A DNA stretch of 23,240 nt from a virus. The translations under genes and the position numbers were made by a program. The stretch is taken from the IMG/VR virus record IMGVR_UViG_3300028394_002697, positions 1 to 23,240 of that record. One strand, 5' to 3'. Under the pieces are notes generated by a model. It worked only from the letters and a program-made list of their open reading frames with translations. It was not told where the DNA came from and did not search any database. Shown here piece by piece: positions 19,195-23,240 of the stretch (the stretch's first letter is position 1; every line of letters starts with the position of its first letter).

Positions 19195-21158
19195 TCTCGC
19201 CCCTACCCCCCTCAATCGAAGCCATCCACCGCAACGGGGCCGCTGAAGGCGAACGCAACACGCAGCTATTTAAGCTGGCATGCCAGTGGCGCGACCAAGG
19301 GCTGACGGAGTTCGACGCTACGACTAACGCAGAAGAGTGGGGTATGAGGGTAGGGCTGTCTCAGAACGAAGCAGTAAAGGCCGTCATATCCGCTTACAGC
19401 AAGCCAGCCAGGGAGGCGTGGAAGCCAAAGGCCAAGTATGCCTATCAGAACGGGGCGATCGTGCGGGAGGATTTGCCGGTGCCTCAAATGCCTAAAAGCG
19501 TAGAGGCCCAGCCAGTAGAGAAATTTTTAGCCGAAGCTTTTGAGCTAGGAGAAAGCATTAATATCTGTCGATCCATTAAGGACGGCGATCGCGAGCGGCC
19601 TGACGGTACTGGGGAAACAAGAAAACGCGAGGAGTGGTTAGAGCTTTATAAGGGAGACGGACTTAAAGAGTGGCAGGGATCAGCCGTTGGAGTGTACGTC
19701 TCAATTAATCCTAATAATGGAAAGGGGCGCAAGAAGGAGCATGTAACTAAATGGCGTCACGTCCTAATTGAATTTGATGAAAGCACTTTGGATGAGCAGT
19801 GGAAAATTATTAAGAAAAGCGGATTGCCTACCACTTGCATAATAAAGAGCGGATCACGAAGTCTGCACGCATGGGTGAAAATTGACGCTGATAACGAAGC
19901 TGAATTTACTGAACGTGTTGATTTTATATTTAAGCACTTAGAGCACAGTAAGGTTGATTCATCGACAAAGGACGCAGGGAGGTTGTCTAGGTTGCCCGGT
20001 GCTATGAGGACGGCCACAGGTAATCAGCAAGAGCTGGTCGAATGTGGCACACCCTCGATTTCATTCTTACAATGGAAAGAACGCATTTTATTTGGCGATA
20101 TTCCAGATCCGTACAAGTGGGACGATTTGCTTAATTTTAAGGAAACTGAAGATCCAACCCAGCTACTAGGTAAACGCTGGATATGCCGTGGCGGCTCGGC
20201 GTTGTGGGTAGGCAGCAGTGGCCTCGGAAAGAGCGTGCTGTGTATGCAGGCCGCTATCACCTGGGCGATCGCTGAGTCTTTCTTTGGGATCAACCCACAT
20301 GGCAACGGGCTGAAGTCGCTAATCATTCAGGCCGAGAACGACGAGGGAGACGTGGCTGAATCGATCCAAGGAGTGTTTAAGGCGATGAACCTTACCGAAA
20401 AGCAGAAGGCTTTAGTCATGGCCAACGTGACGATCGTTAGGGATTGCACATCCACTGGGGAGAAGTTTGTCGATCGCGTGCGTCGCTTAGTCGAAAAGCA
20501 TAAGCCTGACCTAGTCTGGATCGATCCCTTGCTCGCGTTCATCGGAGGCGATCTATCCAGCCAAGAGACGGCAAGCGCATTTCTGCGCAATATGCTCAAC
20601 CCTTTATCCCTATCGGCTGGGTTTGCGTGGATGCTAATTCACCACACCCCTAAGCCAGTTAGGGAAGGCAACGGATACCAAGGCGCAGACAAGGCGTATA
20701 GCGGTTTTGGCTCAAGCGAGCTGACGAATTGGGCAAGGAGCGTATTAACCCTTGCGCCTTGTGGCGACGATGCCGAAGGAAAGCGGATTTATAGGCTTGA
20801 GGTAACCAAGCGCGGTAAACGCTCTAATCTCAATTCTACGGGCATTATAGCGCAAAATGCAGTGCAGCCTCACGCCAACCTGCGTCATAGCGATGTGGGG
20901 CTGGCGTGGATTGCGGCAGATGAGCCGGAACGAAAGACGGCAGGCAGGCCAGAGATCGTAGTTAATTTTGAGGATTACAAGCACATAGTCGCAAAGGGTA
21001 TAAGCGCGGGTGATCTCCAAAGCTGCATCCGCAATAAGTCAAAAGTCGGTCATACCAAGAGCCGCGACTTGACGGCGGCTTGGGAGTCAGATGGCCTGAT
21101 TAAAAATACAGGCACTGAAAAGCATAAAAAATACGTACTAAATGAGGATGAAAAATGA
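19191..21158 (+). CDS. Primase-helicase (AEP primase fused to RepA-like ATPase)
   Basis: 655 residues. Residues about 5-75 resemble the helical PriCT/primase-accessory type (EGERNTQLFKLACQWRDQGLT). The middle holds archaeo-eukaryotic primase features: HVLIEFDES, SGSRSLHAWVKIDA (the S-x-H of the active site, about 219-232) and DAGRLSRLPG. The C-terminal half is a RecA-fold ATPase: Walker A GSSGLGKS (about 341-348), LIIQAENDE, Walker B LVWIDPL (about 439-445) and LIHHTPK, as in RepA/DnaB-like helicases. It should prime and unwind phage DNA. The repeat-rich region behind it is the best origin candidate. Confidence 0.82.
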   Translation: MISPLPPSIEAIHRNGAAEGERNTQLFKLACQWRDQGLTEFDATTNAEEWGMRVGLSQNEAVKAVISAYSKPAREAWKPKAKYAYQNGAIVREDLPVPQMPKSVEAQPVEKFLAEAFELGESINICRSIKDGDRERPDGTGETRKREEWLELYKGDGLKEWQGSAVGVYVSINPNNGKGRKKEHVTKWRHVLIEFDESTLDEQWKIIKKSGLPTTCIIKSGSRSLHAWVKIDADNEAEFTERVDFIFKHLEHSKVDSSTKDAGRLSRLPGAMRTATGNQQELVECGTPSISFLQWKERILFGDIPDPYKWDDLLNFKETEDPTQLLGKRWICRGGSALWVGSSGLGKSVLCMQAAITWAIAESFFGINPHGNGLKSLIIQAENDEGDVAESIQGVFKAMNLTEKQKALVMANVTIVRDCTSTGEKFVDRVRRLVEKHKPDLVWIDPLLAFIGGDLSSQETASAFLRNMLNPLSLSAGFAWMLIHHTPKPVREGNGYQGADKAYSGFGSSELTNWARSVLTLAPCGDDAEGKRIYRLEVTKRGKRSNLNSTGIIAQNAVQPHANLRHSDVGLAWIAADEPERKTAGRPEIVVNFEDYKHIVAKGISAGDLQSCIRNKSKVGHTKSRDLTAAWESDGLIKNTGTEKHKKYVLNEDEK

Positions 21159-21313
21159 GCCTAAAAAGCCTATCACCACTTATTCAAACCCTATCACCGA
21201 AAATAGGTAGAACTCCTATTGATGGATATCCCCCCTTTAAGGGGATATCCATTGATAGGGTTCGATGTTTCCATTCATTGACCATCGATAGGGGCGATTT
21301 CCATCCATCATGA
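21155..21313 (+). CDS. Possible small protein across the origin-like repeats
   Basis: 52 residues; ATG overlaps the helicase stop and its TGA overlaps the next ATG. The chain could just be the result of the repeats being open in this frame, because its residues follow the inverted repeat (DGYPPFKGIS). It could be translated for coupling only. Confidence 0.3.
   Translation: MSLKSLSPLIQTLSPKIGRTPIDGYPPFKGISIDRVRCFHSLTIDRGDFHPS
21169..21313. repeat. Repeat cluster and long hairpin: replication origin candidate
   Basis: CCTATCACC occurs at 21169-21177 and 21190-21198, spaced 21 bp (two helical turns). Reverse-orientation copies (GATAGGG) occur at 21254-21260 and 21287-21293, and a shorter one (TGATAG) at 21311-21316. 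Between them a 20-bp stem (21214-21233 with 21241-21260, three wobble pairs if RNA, loop CCTTTAA) can form. No T tract follows, so it is a poor terminator. Position directly behind the primase-helicase fits a phage origin with iterons. Confidence 0.5.
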
Positions 21314-21783
21314 TAGACCAAGAAGCAATCGAAAGAATCCCAGCGGTTATTCCGCATCCAGCAAGCATGATCGATAGCTTGCAAGATTTGGTCTTTGAGT
21401 CATGCGACGACCTAAAGATTACGGTCACCACATCAACAGTTGCGACTATCACAAAAGTGATAGAGCACCTTATGGATAAGTCTGCCGATCACCCGGCTAT
21501 GGCTAACCGAACGGACACTCTGGGGCATGCGGTCTTGAACATATCTCTTAACCGTTCGCCTGAATCAATGACGGCCGTGGCTAAGCGGTACGGCATTACT
21601 AAGCAGGCGATCAGTAAGAAAGTCACAGAAGTCTATGACCGGCTGGGTATCCGAGCACGATCGCAGAAGAGCGAGAAGGCCCGCGAATCCTACCGAAAAC
21701 GGGCATACCGTGTTCACGCAAAGCGGCGACGTGAAGCACCTAAATTCAACATGGCCGCACTAAAGAAAGGTATTAAGAAATGA
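21310..21783 (+). CDS. HTH DNA-binding protein, sigma-region-4-like
   Basis: 157 residues. A helix-turn-helix at about 92-120 (SMTAVAKRYGITKQAISKKVTEVYDRLGI) looks like sigma region 4 or a late-gene activator, followed by a very basic tail (RKRAYRVHAKRRRE). N-terminal 80 residues are helical. Between the origin-like repeats and the terminase genes it may control late transcription or packaging. ATGA overlap with the next gene. Confidence 0.55.
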   Translation: MIDQEAIERIPAVIPHPASMIDSLQDLVFESCDDLKITVTTSTVATITKVIEHLMDKSADHPAMANRTDTLGHAVLNISLNRSPESMTAVAKRYGITKQAISKKVTEVYDRLGIRARSQKSEKARESYRKRAYRVHAKRRREAPKFNMAALKKGIKK

Positions 21784-22244
21784 AATTACTATCCGTAATA
21801 AACAAACTAAACGAAACGCGGGACAAGGCGATTGAGCTGGTAGGCAGGACAATCTCACTGGCATCTGACGCTGGCGAGATTATTTCAGTAGCACGGACTG
21901 AGGGTAAGGACGTGCAGGCGATATGTGAGGAGGCAGGGATTACTGAGGAGGTTGGCAAACGATATGAGAAAGTCGCAGCCACTCAGAAGCGACTAAGTAG
22001 TGGCGATGCAGATCCAAGCCTTATGCGTCAGACTTACCTGCGCATCGGCATATTGCCTGACCCCATCACTATGAGCGAGCCAAGCGAACCAAAGCACTTC
22101 TTGTTTCCTATAATGAAAGCAAGGCAGTGGCTTGCGTCGAGAGGCGCAAAATTTATTGCCCAGGATAAGGCGCTGAAGGAGCAATTCCTTGCGGAGGCCG
22201 AGCCAATCGTGAAGGCGTACAACGACCTAAGGGGGGCGGCCTAA
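21780..22244 (+). CDS. DUF3102-like protein
   Basis: 154 residues. The segment AIELVGRTISLASDAGEIISVARTEGKDVQAICEEAGITEEVGKRYEKVAATQKRL resembles DUF3102-type phage/plasmid proteins (helix, loop, then an HTH-like S/TxxTAxRY element). The C-terminal part is helical. Function unknown. Ends beside the noncoding region before terminase. Confidence 0.45.
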   Translation: MKLLSVINKLNETRDKAIELVGRTISLASDAGEIISVARTEGKDVQAICEEAGITEEVGKRYEKVAATQKRLSSGDADPSLMRQTYLRIGILPDPITMSEPSEPKHFLFPIMKARQWLASRGAKFIAQDKALKEQFLAEAEPIVKAYNDLRGAA

Positions 22245-22358
22245 ATAGGCCAGCTTGCGTAAGTGCTTAAGGAATCTTTTGATTTTTTAAAAAAATCCCG
22301 CGATGGCAAAGACATTCGGTAATTTCTTGAGTTTTGCGCAAAAACATTGAATGACGTT
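22245..22358. other. Noncoding gap before terminase; packaging-site candidate
   Basis: 114 bases without a gene, in a genome with almost no gaps. The inverted repeat GGCCTA-AA-TAGGCC (22238-22251) overlaps the preceding stop, and the near-palindrome of T6A7 (22281-22297) follows. By analogy with lambda, where cos adjoins the small terminase gene, it may carry cos or pac. It may also hold the late promoter. Nothing else is visible. Confidence 0.35.
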
Positions 22359-22850
22359 ATGGGACGACGACCAAACACCGCAATCCTAGCTCAAGCCGCC
22401 GCTACCGGCGTCGGTTTGCGCCAAGCCCGGCGCCAGCTTGAGAAAGGGCAGGCGGTTGCGGCCGCAAAGCCGATGAAGCCGATCGCCGGGATAGGATTAG
22501 ACGGCGAGATCGATCGACTTGAATCGTTGGCTGCTACCTTGGGCGAGGCAGCCAAGGAAGCGAGCGGGCCGGAGCGGTCGTCACTGATAGGCGACTACAC
22601 CCGCGTCGTGGAAGCACTGCGAAAAATGAAGGGCGACCGGCCCGACATCAACGAGGCGGAGGGCAAAATGGTGCCGATCGACGAGGCAGACAAGATACTT
22701 GCTCGTCGGACTAACGCACTAATCCCCCTACTGCTTGGCATGCCTAAGCGCCTAGCGCCTATCTGCGCCCATCGGCCAGCCGCTGAGATCCAGAAAGAGG
22801 TGGAGAACGAGGTGGGGCAAGTGATGCGACAAGTGCAGGCCGCGCTGTGA
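22359..22850 (+). CDS. Terminase small subunit, Nu1-like
   Basis: 163 residues from ATG 22359 (a TTG at 22347 is in frame, four codons earlier). The N-terminus GRRPNTAILAQAAATGVGLRQARRQLEKG is HTH-like for pac/cos recognition. The C-terminal ALIPLLLGMPKRLAPICAHRPAAEIQKEVENEV matches the Nu1/DUF1441 pattern (helix, Leu-Pro, helix) used for oligomerisation. The GTG of the large subunit overlaps its stop. Confidence 0.7.
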   Translation: MGRRPNTAILAQAAATGVGLRQARRQLEKGQAVAAAKPMKPIAGIGLDGEIDRLESLAATLGEAAKEASGPERSSLIGDYTRVVEALRKMKGDRPDINEAEGKMVPIDEADKILARRTNALIPLLLGMPKRLAPICAHRPAAEIQKEVENEVGQVMRQVQAAL

Positions 22851-23240
22851 AGGCGGCCGAACAGCTACTTAAACGCGAGCGCGATCGCTGGAACTTTGAG
22901 CCACCGCCGTCCGTCATCGAGTGGGCGGAAAAGAACATCCAGCTAGATAGCAGGATAACTGCTCGTCCAGGTCTTTATTCAACCAAGTACACACCTTACG
23001 TGGCGGGCGTACTGGAAGCGTTGGCCGATCCGGGCGTCCATACCGTCAGCCTTTGCTGGGGATCGCAGACAGGCAAGACGCTGACCCTAGCGATCTGGCT
23101 GGCGTACAGAATCGCCAACGATCCAGCGCCGGCACTGCTAGTAATGCCGAACGCGGATCTGGCTAGGAGCTACAGCGAAACGCGACTGACTCCGATCTTT
23201 GAGAAGTGCAAGCCGGTGCGGGCGTTGTTCCCATACGACA
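22847..23240 (+). CDS. Terminase large subunit, lambda gpA-like (partial)
   Basis: 131 N-terminal residues up to the window edge. WAEKNIQL, ARPGLYSTKYTPY and GSQTGKT at 72-78 (Walker A of the packaging ATPase) with VMPNADLARSYSETRL fit the GpA terminase family. It cuts phage DNA and drives it into the prohead. GTG start at 22847 overlaps the small subunit stop. The head genes are expected beyond the right edge, and in a circular map would run round to the left edge. Confidence 0.85.
   Translation, partial: MKAAEQLLKRERDRWNFEPPPSVIEWAEKNIQLDSRITARPGLYSTKYTPYVAGVLEALADPGVHTVSLCWGSQTGKTLTLAIWLAYRIANDPAPALLVMPNADLARSYSETRLTPIFEKCKPVRALFPYD

Noticed and set aside
21214-21260. Rho-independent terminator behind the helicase
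   Set aside because: Strong stem but no following T run, and genes continue on the same strand with overlapping starts.
1-23240. CRISPR array, rRNA, insertion sequence or diversity-generating retroelement
   Set aside because: No regularly spaced repeats, rRNA-like sequence, transposase or reverse transcriptase motifs seen; the fibre genes lack template/variable repeat pairs that I could find by eye.

Overview
The window is part of a temperate tailed phage with a long non-contractile tail (siphovirus type). It is densely packed, nearly all genes are on the + strand, and many neighbours overlap by ATGA or GTGA. Lipoprotein signal sequences and a likely nested spanin pair in the lysis block point to a Gram-negative host. 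The sequence does not fix the host further: LamG-type tail decoration hints weakly at an environmental lineage such as Verrucomicrobiota or Planctomycetota. An intact phage attachment site carrying the 3' end of a tRNA gene lies in the middle of continuous phage sequence. The DNA is therefore an unintegrated (circular or permuted) phage genome, not an integrated prophage.

Layout. 1-111: tail end of a gene entering from the left. 105-1810: two metabolic-type genes, a radical SAM/SPASM-like enzyme and a very short thiamine-diphosphate E1-alpha-like protein, placed where the head genes should meet the tail genes. 1828-6859: tail module (terminator protein, tube, a chaperone pair made by a -1 ribosomal frameshift, tape measure, distal tail proteins). 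6884-10199: tail fibre and adhesion genes, part of them AT-rich and probably exchangeable. 10202-11830: lysis module (small lipoprotein, coiled-coil membrane protein, holin candidate, spanin candidates, M15 endopeptidase). 11827-13162: MazG-like protein, metallophosphoesterase, winged-helix protein. 13159-14782: lysogeny module with two divergent ribbon-helix-helix (RHH) regulators, an excisionase-like gene and a tyrosine integrase. 14870-14899: attP core. 14875-22244: early operon with small membrane proteins, two PD-(D/E)XK nucleases, a likely ssDNA-binding protein, a 3D-domain exported protein, HTH proteins, a primase-helicase, and a repeat-rich, hairpin-forming origin candidate just behind it. 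22359-23240: small and large terminase subunits; the large subunit runs off the right edge.

How it works together. On infection, the early operon probably starts from a promoter just left of attP (TTGGGC, 17 bp, TACAAT). Its first start codon lies inside the attP core, so integration would cut the operon from its promoter and ribosome-binding site. The RHH pair, flanked by TGCGTA palindromes, probably sets the lysis/lysogeny decision. Replication uses the primase-helicase, SSB-like protein and nucleases; packaging and morphogenesis follow. The most unusual cargo is the radical SAM plus mini-E1 pair, whose substrate cannot be read from the sequence. No stretch longer than 300 bases lacks a gene.
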